From: an uncultured Streptococcus sp.
GTDB lineage: Bacteria > Bacillota > Bacilli > Lactobacillales > Streptococcaceae
Direction of reading: 5' to 3'
Assembly (NCBI GenBank): GCA_902480035.1
Contig: CABSRC010000015.1
Span: 1-21,706 of the forward strand
DNA length: 21,706 nucleotides
The notes under the pieces were generated by a model, which saw only the letters and a program-made list of their open reading frames with translations, searched no databases and was not told where the DNA came from. Made by a program: the position numbers and the translations under genes. This document shows positions 9,500 through 16,181 of this stretch, in pieces (within the stretch, counting starts at the first letter, position 1; each line of letters starts with the position of its first letter).

Positions 9500-9817
9500 A
9501 TGGCAATTGCACAGGAAAACATCGAACGGATCCAAAGAATGGAAGGTTATTTGAATGACTATGCCAAAACTTTGGAAGAAACCAAAAAAGCAGTGGATCA
9601 GCTAAGAGAGCATCAAGAAAGCTATATCCAACTGAGGGATTATTATAGTAGTCAAGCCTATTTTGATGATTTGGACTTTTCCAATCAAGCTGACTTTCCA
9701 GCAGATCTTCCTTGTGGTGTCTTGTCCGAAGATGCCGTCTATGATTTATTAGACGAGCATTTTCAGATGGGAGTCGAACTCTTGGAAATCGCAACGAAGA
9801 TGATCAAAGAACGGTGA
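9500..9817 (+). CDS. DUF4298-family protein
   Basis: 105 residues, acidic, without a signal peptide or membrane segment. The first half (about 5-50) is a predicted coiled coil rich in E, K, Q and L, followed by YYSSQAYFDDLDF and a C-terminal helical part. I recognise it as a DUF4298-type protein, a family with no established function. It starts 3 bases after the rexA stop, and GTGGAG at the rexA end acts as its ribosome site, so it is the third gene of the rexBA operon. That position is only weak evidence of a link to DNA repair. Confidence 0.85.
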   Translation: MAIAQENIERIQRMEGYLNDYAKTLEETKKAVDQLREHQESYIQLRDYYSSQAYFDDLDFSNQADFPADLPCGVLSEDAVYDLLDEHFQMGVELLEIATKMIKER

Positions 9818-9820
9818 AAT

Positions 9821-9862
9821 TTCAATCTAAAAGCTCCGGTTTCCCGGGGCTTTTAGATTGAA
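9821..9862 (+). terminator. Long hairpin ending the rexB-rexA-DUF4298 operon
   Basis: A 19-bp stem with one G-U and a TTTC loop. The arms are 9821-9839 and 9844-9862, with core GCTCCGG / CCGGGGC. It lies 3 bases after the DUF4298 stop. There is no T-tract after the stem, but TTTT lies inside the 3' arm, so a shorter GC core followed by TTTT can act as the terminator. The core is almost identical to the hairpin at 10254-10283. Confidence 0.75.
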
Positions 9863-9864
9863 GA

Positions 9865-10143
9865 CAAACGTCATCATAGAAACTTTCCTTAGGTGAGTAC
9901 GGACGTCTGCGGATAAAGTCAAAATAGGAAGTTTGACGCAGAATCTTTCGATTCTAGGAGAACTTATCTTTTTGACACAATCCGCAGTCCGTGTTCAATT
10001 AGTTTTGAACCTCTTCGCTCTTTAATTTCTGGGCTCAGGCTAAAACAGTTCCCCGAACTGTTTTACTCTCAAAACTACCGAGTGCTAGAAACCATAGTGT
10101 TTCTAGCACTTTTCTCACGGCGGAAAGTTTCAGTATATGTTTG
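9865..10143 (+). other. Highly self-complementary element: candidate structured RNA or MITE-like element
   Basis: No ORF. The block closes on itself through CAAAC/GTTTG (9865-9869/10139-10143), GAAACTTTCC/GGAAAGTTTC (9879-9888/10122-10131) and GTGAG/CTCAC (9893-9897/10114-10118). Inside are four side arms. Arm 1 is 9899-9992: ACGGA and CTGCGGAT pair with ATCCGCAG and TCCGT around a 3-base bulge, then GTCAAAA/TTTTGAC, AAGTT/AACTT and AGAATC-TTTC-GATTCT. Arm 2 is GTTCAA/TTGAAC (9993-10010). Arm 3 is an 11-bp perfect stem (10041-10065). Arm 4 is a 12-bp perfect stem (10081-10110), followed by TTTCTC. Several stem-extending pairs are G-U only if plus-strand RNA is read (for example 9934-9960, 9927-9967, 10080-10111), which weakly favours that strand. 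I do not recognise it as tmRNA, 6S, RNase P or SRP RNA. Confidence 0.55.
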
Positions 10144-10253
10144 AATAAACATAATATATATCATTCTAATTCTTTTAGCATTACTTGTGTTAGCATATCG
10201 TGACAAACCCTACCAATAAGAGAAAATTTTCCAAAATGGACTTTTTCTTCAGC
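10144..10253. other. AT-rich spacer without recognised features
   Basis: Between the structured block and the DUF3042 terminator. It contains a run of alternating A/T (ATAATATATAT) and two TTAGCAT words 15 bases apart (near 10177 and 10192). No ORF or convincing promoter was found on either strand. Confidence 0.5.
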
Positions 10254-10283
10254 AAAAAAAGCTCCGGTTTCCCGGAGCTTTTT
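10254..10283 (-). terminator. Intrinsic terminator of the DUF3042 gene
   Basis: A 12-bp perfect stem (10256-10267 / 10272-10283, core GCTCCGG / CCGGAGC) with a TTTC loop on the plus strand. Read on the minus strand it ends in a run of seven T and lies 7 bases after the stop codon at 10290. Confidence 0.88.
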
Positions 10284-10289
10284 GAATGA

Positions 10290-10460
10290 TTAGTGTGAGA
10301 CACGGCGACGTGCTGCTTTTTTGCGGTTTTCTTCGATGAAAGCTGCTTTTTGTTCTTCTGGTTCGATTACTTTTTTCTTGAATGTGTAAACTGCACCTGC
10401 GACAGCAGCAACTGTACCAGCAACACCAGTAACAAAACCTTTACCAAATCCTTTAGCCAT
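10290..10460 (-). CDS. DUF3042-family small protein
   Basis: 56 residues, beginning MAKGFGKGFVTGVAGTVAAV and ending KKAARRRVSH. A glycine/alanine/valine-rich hydrophobic segment at about residues 8-26 could be a single membrane helix, followed by a highly charged, mostly basic tail (KKKVIEPEEQ, then RKKAARRR). Its length, sequence and place next to miaA match the DUF3042 family of Lactobacillales, whose function is unknown. AAAGGAG lies 7 bases upstream of the ATG, and it has its own terminator. It is transcribed divergently from miaA from an overlapping promoter region. Membrane attachment is inferred from the hydrophobic run and could be wrong for so short a protein. Confidence 0.88.
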   Translation of the reverse strand: MAKGFGKGFVTGVAGTVAAVAGAVYTFKKKVIEPEEQKAAFIEENRKKAARRRVSH

Positions 10461-10494
10461 GAGAATTTCTCCTTTTCTGAACTTTAAATATTTA

Positions 10495-10504
10495 TGTTAT
10501 AATA
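10495..10504. promoter_or_regulatory. Overlapping divergent promoters of miaA (plus) and DUF3042 (minus)
   Basis: Plus strand: TGTTATAAT (10495-10503) is a perfect extended -10 about 40 bases before the miaA ATG, with only a weak -35 (TTCTGA, 10475-10480). Minus strand: TATTAT on the same bases (10499-10504), with TTCACG (10521-10526) as a 4/6 -35 at 16-base spacing, would serve the DUF3042 gene. The two -10 boxes share five bases. The minus-strand assignment is less certain than the plus-strand one. Confidence 0.55.
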
Positions 10505-10543
10505 TATGGTAACGAAAAAACGTGAATTTTGCAAGGAAAAACG

Positions 10544-11431
10544 ATGAAAACCAAGATAATTGTGATTGTGGGACCAACTGCTGTTGGGAAAACAGCTCTT
10601 GCGATCGATTTAGCGCAAGCCCTCAATGGTGAAATTATCAGTGGCGATAGCCAGCAAGTCTATCGCAAGCTGGATATTGGAACGGCCAAGGCGACACCAG
10701 AAGAGCAAGCAGCAGCTCCCCATCATTTGATCAATGTGCGGGAGGTGACCGAGTCTTACTCAGCTTTTGATTTTGTAAGAGAAGCCAAGACTGCGATTGA
10801 AGAGATCACAGCTCGAGGTAAGCTTCCTATCATTGCAGGTGGGACGGGCCTTTACATACAAAGTCTGCTCGAAGGTTATCATCTGGGTGGTGAAGTTCCT
10901 CATGAAGAGATTCTGGCCTATCGCGCTCAATTGGACTTGTTGTCGGACGAAGACTTGTACCAAAGAGTGGCGGAGCAAGGACTTTTGATTCCTCAACTCA
11001 ATCGACGTCGGGCCATGCGGGCTCTTGAAATTGCGCATTTTGGGCAGGACCTTGCAAACGAAGAGACCGATTATGAACCCTATCTCATCTGTCTAGATGA
11101 TGAACGGTCCTTGATCTATGAGCGCATCAATCGCCGAGTAGATCGCATGCTAGAGGAAGGCTTGCTGGATGAAGCCCGTTGGCTCTATGATGACCATCCG
11201 GAGGTTCAGGCAGCTAAAGGCATTGGGTACAAGGAACTCTTTCCTTACTTTAAGGGAGAGCAGAGCCTTGAGGAAGCCAGTGAGATCCTCAAGCGTAATA
11301 CGCGGCGGTTTGCCAAACGGCAGTTGACTTGGTTTCGAAATCGAATGGAAGTGACATTTTACGCCATTTCTGCACCTCACTTCAAGGAGCAGGTTCTTGC
11401 AGATGTAAAGGAGTTTTTGCAGCATGATTGA
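10544..11431 (+). CDS. miaA: tRNA dimethylallyltransferase MiaA
   Basis: 295 residues, normal for the family. MiaA transfers a dimethylallyl group to N6 of A37 in tRNAs that read UNN codons. Visible are the P-loop GPTAVGKT (10-17), ISGDSQQVYR, IGTAK, HHLINV and GGTGLY, all family hallmarks, and near the C-terminus the TRRFAKRQLTWFR motif. A TTG at 10529 is in frame, but the ATG at 10544 fits family length and has AAGGA 6 bases upstream. It is the first gene of a seven-gene operon, and its end overlaps hflX by 8 bases. Confidence 0.96.
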   Translation: MKTKIIVIVGPTAVGKTALAIDLAQALNGEIISGDSQQVYRKLDIGTAKATPEEQAAAPHHLINVREVTESYSAFDFVREAKTAIEEITARGKLPIIAGGTGLYIQSLLEGYHLGGEVPHEEILAYRAQLDLLSDEDLYQRVAEQGLLIPQLNRRRAMRALEIAHFGQDLANEETDYEPYLICLDDERSLIYERINRRVDRMLEEGLLDEARWLYDDHPEVQAAKGIGYKELFPYFKGEQSLEEASEILKRNTRRFAKRQLTWFRNRMEVTFYAISAPHFKEQVLADVKEFLQHD

Positions 11432-12671
11432 AACAGAAAAGAAACAAGAACGCATCCTTTTGATTGGTGTGGAACTTCAAGGCATGGACAATTTTGACAT
11501 GTCTATGGAGGAGTTGGCGAGCCTGGCTAAAACAGCTGGTGGGGATGTCCGGGGCTCTTATACACAAAAGCGGGAAAAATACGATACCAAGACCTTTGTC
11601 GGCTCAGGAAAACTAGAAGAAATCGCGCAAATGGTCGAAGCAGATGAGATTACGACCGTAGTGGTCAATAATCGCCTGACCCCCCGTCAAAATGTCAACT
11701 TAGAAGAAATCCTTGGGGTTAAGGTCATTGACCGGATGCAGTTGATTTTAGATATCTTTGCCATGCGGGCTAGGAGTCATGAAGGGAAGTTGCAGGTGCA
11801 CTTGGCCCAGCTCAAATACCTTTTGCCACGCCTTGTCGGTCAAGGGATCATGCTTAGCCGTCAGGCTGGGGGAATTGGTTCACGTGGTCCAGGGGAAAGT
11901 CAGCTGGAGTTGAACCGCCGGAGCGTTCGCAACCAAATTACCGATATCGAGCGCCAGCTCAAAGCAGTTGAAAAGAACAGGGAAACCCTTCGTGAAAAGC
12001 GCTTGGAATCACCTGTCTTCAAGATTGGTTTGATCGGCTATACCAATGCAGGAAAGTCGACCATTATGAATCAGTTGACCAGTAAGAGCCAGTATGAAGC
12101 AGACGAACTCTTTGCGACCTTGGATGCCACAACCAAGAGCATCCATCTAACAGGCAATCTGCAAGTGACGCTGACCGATACGGTTGGCTTTATCCAAGAT
12201 CTACCAACAGAGTTGGTATCAAGCTTTAAGTCGACCTTGGAAGAAAGTAAGAATGTAGACCTCCTGGTCCATGTCATCGATGCGTCTGATCCTAATCATG
12301 AAGAGCATGAAAAGACCGTGCTTTCGATCATGAAGGACCTGGATATGCTGGAGATCCCTCGCTTGACGCTTTACAACAAAGCAGATAAGGTAGCAGACTT
12401 TACACCAACCCAGACACCTTTTAGCTTGATTTCAGCGCGCTCTGAGACAGCTCGTGAAGATCTCCAGGCTTTGCTTCTAGAAAAACTGAGAGAGCTCTTT
12501 GTTCCCTTTACTATTCGCGTTCCCTTTTCAAAATCTTATCGGACACATGATTTAGAAATGGTTGCGATCATTGACCAGCGCGAATTTGAAGAGGATGTCG
12601 AGGTCATTCAAGGCTATATCGCAGAGAAAAATAAGTGGAAGTTGGAAGAATTTTATGACGGATTACGTTGA
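11424..12671 (+). CDS. hflX: GTPase HflX
   Basis: 415 residues. HflX is a ribosome-binding GTPase that splits or rescues stalled 70S ribosomes, notably in heat stress. The N-terminal HflX domain contains the glycine-rich GSRGPGESQLELNRR motif, followed by a helical linker and the G domain: G1 GYTNAGKS (205-212), G3 DTVGF and G4 NKAD. A C-terminal extension follows. AAAGGAG lies 9 bases before the ATG, inside the end of miaA, and the reading frames overlap by 8 bases. The miaA-hflX pairing is widespread in bacteria. Confidence 0.96.
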   Translation: MIETEKKQERILLIGVELQGMDNFDMSMEELASLAKTAGGDVRGSYTQKREKYDTKTFVGSGKLEEIAQMVEADEITTVVVNNRLTPRQNVNLEEILGVKVIDRMQLILDIFAMRARSHEGKLQVHLAQLKYLLPRLVGQGIMLSRQAGGIGSRGPGESQLELNRRSVRNQITDIERQLKAVEKNRETLREKRLESPVFKIGLIGYTNAGKSTIMNQLTSKSQYEADELFATLDATTKSIHLTGNLQVTLTDTVGFIQDLPTELVSSFKSTLEESKNVDLLVHVIDASDPNHEEHEKTVLSIMKDLDMLEIPRLTLYNKADKVADFTPTQTPFSLISARSETAREDLQALLLEKLRELFVPFTIRVPFSKSYRTHDLEMVAIIDQREFEEDVEVIQGYIAEKNKWKLEEFYDGLR

Positions 12672-13284
12672 TTTAGCAATAAAATATGGAGGCTATACCA
12701 GCCTCGATCGGGTCTATCTGACCAATCTTTTAAGCACGATCCCTGAGGAATTGCGTCTCCGTGTGATTACGCCTCCCCCAAGTGTGATCAACGCTTATTT
12801 CGCTGAGCTCTATCAAAAGAAGAGCCCCAAGGAGGCCATGGATTATTTCTTGGACTTGAGTCGGGTATTTGACTTATTCACAGTTCAGCAAAGCTTTGAT
12901 GAACGAAAGCCTTTTATCCGCCTCAATTTATCAGGTAAGTCTTATGGCTTGGCTTACGTAAATGAAGAGCTAGTCTGTGTCTTTGCTGAACATCCAACAG
13001 AGGATATCACTCCTGCCATTTTATTTGAAGTCGCAGAGATCTTTCCACATTGTTTGGTCTTTGAAAAAGATGGCAAGATCTGTCTGCAAGAGGCCGGCCC
13101 AGAAGTGGCCACTAAAACAGAAGCCCTCTCTGCCCTGACTGACTTGATGACCTTGGAAGATGGACGCTTGAAACTGTCAGGATATAACCAAGAAGAGCTT
13201 CTCGAGCTAGCGCAAGCCTACCCAGGCGACCTTTCTTTCCGTTCAGAGAACCGGACGGCCATGATTTATATAGATAGAAAGTAG
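12655..13284 (+). CDS. Conserved hypothetical protein of the miaA-hflX-rnz operon
   Basis: 209 residues starting MTDYVDLAIKYGGYTSLDRV; soluble, acidic, with no signal or membrane segment. I do not recognise a domain. A proline-rich ITPPPSVINAYF segment lies near residues 38-49, and the rest alternates short hydrophobic strands and helices. A longer reading frame begins at 12562, but the ATG at 12655 is chosen because GGAAG precedes it and the extra residues are the shifted shadow of hflX. It overlaps hflX by 17 bases and ends 3 bases before rnz, so coupled translation is likely. As I recall, a protein of this kind sits at the same place in other streptococci, sometimes under unreliable enzyme names. 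Confidence 0.82.
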   Translation: MTDYVDLAIKYGGYTSLDRVYLTNLLSTIPEELRLRVITPPPSVINAYFAELYQKKSPKEAMDYFLDLSRVFDLFTVQQSFDERKPFIRLNLSGKSYGLAYVNEELVCVFAEHPTEDITPAILFEVAEIFPHCLVFEKDGKICLQEAGPEVATKTEALSALTDLMTLEDGRLKLSGYNQEELLELAQAYPGDLSFRSENRTAMIYIDRK

Positions 13285-13287
13285 ACA

Positions 13288-14217
13288 ATGGACATTCAAT
13301 TTTTAGGAACGGGAGCTGGGCAACCCTCAAAAGCCCGAAATGTATCGAGCTTGGCGCTCAAATTGCTAGATGAGATCAATGAAGTCTGGCTCTTTGATTG
13401 TGGTGAAGCGACACAGAATCAAATTTTAGAAACGACCATTCGTCCACGAAAGGTTAGCAAGATCTTTATCACTCACTTACACGGAGACCATATTTTTGGT
13501 TTGCCAGGTTTCCTCTCTAGCCGGGCCTTCCAGGCCAATGAAGAGCAGACGGATCTGGATATCTATGGACCAGTAGGGATCAAATCCTTTGTGATGACTA
13601 GTCTTCGCGTATCAGGCTCTCGCCTGCCTTATCGCATCCATTTTCATGAATTCGATGAACATTCTCTAGGTAAGATTTTAGAAACTGATAAATTCACGGT
13701 TTATGCGGAGGCTTTGGACCACACCATTTTCTGTGTGGGTTACCGGATCATGCAAAAAGACCTCGAAGGGACGCTGGACGCAGATAAGCTGAAGGCAGCG
13801 GGTGTTCCCTTTGGACCGCTCTTTGGTCAGGTCAAAAATGGCCAAGATGTCACCCTGGAAGATGGGACTAAGATCATTGCAGCGGATTATATTTCAGCCC
13901 CTCGGCCTGGTAAGATTATCACGATCCTTGGAGATACCAGAAAGACTGATGCCAGCGTCCGCCTCGGGGTCAATGCGGATGTCTTGGTCCATGAGTCTAC
14001 CTATGGCAAGGGCGATGAGAAGATTGCTCGTAAACACGGCCACTCGACCAATATGCAGGCAGCAGAAGTGGCGCGTGAAGCTGGAGCCAAGCGCCTTCTT
14101 TTAAACCACATCAGTGCTCGCTTCTTATCAAAAGACATCAGCCAATTGCGCAAGGATGCGTCCACCATTTTTGAAAATGTCTATGTCGTCAAAGATTTGG
14201 AAGAAGTGGAGATCTAA
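13288..14217 (+). CDS. rnz: Ribonuclease Z
   Basis: 309 residues, the short bacterial form. It is a zinc-dependent metallo-beta-lactamase-fold endonuclease that cuts precursor tRNA 3' of the discriminator base. Metal ligands are visible in HLHGDH (63-68), the later ALDHTIFCVGYR histidine, ILGDTRKT aspartate and LLLNHISARF histidine. The start follows the previous stop by 3 bases, with AGAAAG as a modest ribosome site. In the same operon as miaA, it gives the cluster two tRNA maturation enzymes. Confidence 0.96.
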   Translation: MDIQFLGTGAGQPSKARNVSSLALKLLDEINEVWLFDCGEATQNQILETTIRPRKVSKIFITHLHGDHIFGLPGFLSSRAFQANEEQTDLDIYGPVGIKSFVMTSLRVSGSRLPYRIHFHEFDEHSLGKILETDKFTVYAEALDHTIFCVGYRIMQKDLEGTLDADKLKAAGVPFGPLFGQVKNGQDVTLEDGTKIIAADYISAPRPGKIITILGDTRKTDASVRLGVNADVLVHESTYGKGDEKIARKHGHSTNMQAAEVAREAGAKRLLLNHISARFLSKDISQLRKDASTIFENVYVVKDLEEVEI

Positions 14218-14218
14218 G

Positions 14219-14974
14219 ATGCGAACTATTCTCATAACAGGAGCAAGTGGAGGCTTGGCCCAAGAAATGGTCAAGCTCCTCCCTGAAGATCGGCTTATTC
14301 TCCTAGGTAGAAATCAAGAAAAACTGGAACAACTCTATGCCAGTCATCCTCAAGCTGAATGCATCGGGATCGATATCACTGATTCCTCAGCCGTCCAAGA
14401 TTTGGTAGAAGAGCTCTATCAGCGCTACGGGCAGATTGATATCTTGGTCAACAACGCAGGCTATGGGATTTTTGAGGCCTTTGATCGCATTTCTGACCAG
14501 CAGGTGCAGGAAATGTTTGAAGTCAATACCTTTGCCCTCATGCAGCTTTCACGCTTGATGGGTGCGCACATGAAGGAAGCAGGCAAGGGGCACATCGTCA
14601 ACATCGTCAGCATGGCGGGTCTCGTTGCAACAGCCAAATCCAGCCTTTATTCGGCCACCAAGTTTGCGGCCATTGGCTTCTCGAATGCCCTGCGGTTAGA
14701 ACTGATGCCCTTTGGTGTCCATGTGACGACGGTCAATCCAGGCCCTATCCGGACCACTTTCTTTGATCAGGCAGACCCAGACGGAAGCTATGTCAAAGCT
14801 GTGGACCGCTACATTTTGGAACCCGACTTTGTAGCCAAGAAGATCGTGAAGAACTTTGGAAAAGCAAAACGCGAGCTCAATTTGCCTTGGCTCTTGAACC
14901 TGACCCACAAGCTCTATACCCTTTTCCCTCGCATCTCAGACAAGCTAGCCAGTAAGATGTTCAATTTCAAATAG
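14219..14974 (+). CDS. Short-chain dehydrogenase/reductase
   Basis: 251 residues, classical SDR Rossmann enzyme. The cofactor motif is TGASGGLA (7-14), followed by NNAG (78-81), and the catalytic set is S131, Y144 and K148 (YSATK). The PG motif NPGPIRT follows. The substrate is unknown. R31 after the second strand (LLGRN) suggests NADP(H) preference (inference). A longer frame starts at 14114 inside rnz, but the ATG at 14219, with GGAG 9 bases upstream and one base after the rnz stop, is clearly the real start. The C-terminal end is basic and hydrophobic. In streptococci an SDR follows rnz in this operon, as far as I recall. Confidence 0.92.
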   Translation: MRTILITGASGGLAQEMVKLLPEDRLILLGRNQEKLEQLYASHPQAECIGIDITDSSAVQDLVEELYQRYGQIDILVNNAGYGIFEAFDRISDQQVQEMFEVNTFALMQLSRLMGAHMKEAGKGHIVNIVSMAGLVATAKSSLYSATKFAAIGFSNALRLELMPFGVHVTTVNPGPIRTTFFDQADPDGSYVKAVDRYILEPDFVAKKIVKNFGKAKRELNLPWLLNLTHKLYTLFPRISDKLASKMFNFK

Positions 14975-14984
14975 GAGGAACCAG

Positions 14985-15695
14985 ATGGCCGCAAATATTC
15001 AAGCCTATTTAGAAAACCTCCGGCAACCCTGGGGACAGATCTATTATGATATACTTTTTGAACAATTGAAGGACATCAAGGGAAAGCGAGTGCTTGATTT
15101 TGGCAGTGGCTTTGGCCTGGTGGCCAACCACCTGGCGCAAGACAATGAAGTCCTAGCTGTGGAGCCTAATGGGGAAATGGTGGCTTTGCGGGCCCAGGAC
15201 CATCCCTACCAGCAACTCGTCGGAAGTATGGACCAGTTGTCAAGTCTTGAAGAGGCCAGCTTTGAGGTCATCCTCTGCCACAATGTCTTGGAGTATGTGG
15301 AGGATCGCAAGGATGTTCTCAAGGAATTCACCCGTCTCTTGAAACCAGGAGGCCTGCTCTCTATCGTCAAGCACAATGAGGTTGGCCGCGTCCTTCAGAC
15401 CGTCGTTTTTGAAAATGATCCTCAGAAGGCGCTTGAGCTCTTAGCAGGTCAGGACCTGGAAACCCACTCCATGGGCTTGGCTCAGGCCTATGATCTCGAT
15501 CTAGTTGTTGAAGATCTAGCCATTGAAGTTCAGGACTACCAAGGAATTCGTGTCTTTTATGCCTTGCAGGACAATCGCTTTAAAAGACAAGAAGGCTGGC
15601 GAGAGTCTATGCTCAAAATGGAGCTGGCCGTTTGCCAAGAGTCCCCTTACAGAGATATCGCCTTCTTCCAGCACTATAGCTTAAAAAGGAGTTAA
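14985..15695 (+). CDS. Class I SAM-dependent methyltransferase
   Basis: 236 residues. Motif I is VLDFGSGFG (36-44), with acidic post-I residues in VLAVEPNG, then the motif IV-like VILCHNVLEYVED and LLKPGGLLSIV, typical of UbiE/Methyltransf_11-type small-molecule or RNA methyltransferases. The substrate is not evident. AGGAGG lies 6 bases before the ATG, 10 bases after the SDR stop, so it belongs to the miaA operon. The C-terminal 80 residues are less conserved in type and probably give substrate specificity. Confidence 0.9.
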   Translation: MAANIQAYLENLRQPWGQIYYDILFEQLKDIKGKRVLDFGSGFGLVANHLAQDNEVLAVEPNGEMVALRAQDHPYQQLVGSMDQLSSLEEASFEVILCHNVLEYVEDRKDVLKEFTRLLKPGGLLSIVKHNEVGRVLQTVVFENDPQKALELLAGQDLETHSMGLAQAYDLDLVVEDLAIEVQDYQGIRVFYALQDNRFKRQEGWRESMLKMELAVCQESPYRDIAFFQHYSLKRS

Positions 15696-15696
15696 G

Positions 15697-16101
15697 ATGT
15701 TACATTATAAAAAAGAAATTCCAGCGATGACAGACCTACTCGCACTCTACAGCTCAGTCGGCTGGACCAATTATACTAACAATCCAACCATGTTGGAAGA
15801 AGCTGTCAAAGCCAGTCTCTGGCAGTTAGCAGTATATGATGAGAAAGAGCTCGTCGCCTACATTCGCTTAGTAGGAGATGGCCACTCTGTCCTGTTGGTG
15901 CAGGACCTCCTGGTGCGACCAGATCACCAGCGCCAAGGCATCGGAAGGAAACTCTTAGAAGAGGCTTTAGCGACCTTCCCTAATGTCTATCAACGGCTCC
16001 TCGTCACAGAACGTAGCGAGAAAAATCTAGACTTTTATCAGTCACTAGGCTTTGTCGAATTGTCAGAGCAAGCTTGTACAGGGATGATTTATATGAAATA
16101 G
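15697..16101 (+). CDS. GNAT-family N-acetyltransferase
   Basis: 134 residues, a minimal GNAT fold. The acetyl-CoA motif A is visible as LLVRPDHQRQGIGRKLL, with the Q/RxxGxG/A core at 78-83, followed by the helix LLEEAL and the C-terminal motif FYQSLGF. Substrate unknown. The sequence before motif A (GWTNYTNNPTML) resembles GNATs of Firmicutes annotated only as acetyltransferases. The ATG follows the methyltransferase stop by one base, with AAAAGGAG upstream. It is the last gene of the operon and is followed by an intrinsic terminator. Confidence 0.92.
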   Translation: MLHYKKEIPAMTDLLALYSSVGWTNYTNNPTMLEEAVKASLWQLAVYDEKELVAYIRLVGDGHSVLLVQDLLVRPDHQRQGIGRKLLEEALATFPNVYQRLLVTERSEKNLDFYQSLGFVELSEQACTGMIYMK

Positions 16102-16129
16102 AGTCTGGGAGAATAGTCTTATAGCTCCC

Positions 16130-16161
16130 AAAAAAAACAACGGGTTTTCCGTTGCTTTTTT
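16130..16161 (+). terminator. Intrinsic terminator of the miaA operon
   Basis: Stem CAACGG / CCGTTG (16138-16143 / 16149-16154) with loop GTTTT, preceded by a run of A and followed by C and six T. An upstream hairpin, TGGGAG / CTCCCA (16106-16111 / 16125-16130), precedes it. The gene before it ends at 16101. Confidence 0.85.
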
Positions 16162-16181
16162 GTATAGTTGCGGTAGTCTTG

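Noticed and set aside
9865..10143. tmRNA, 6S RNA or RNase P RNA as identity of the structured block
   Set aside because: No CCA-ending acceptor or tag frame (tmRNA), no long two-strand helix with central bubble (6S), and no RNase P type B core motifs; the multibranch layout differs.
16106..16130. TGGGAG/CTCCCA hairpin as operon terminator
   Set aside because: It is followed by A, not T, on the plus strand; the next hairpin at 16138-16154 has the T-run.
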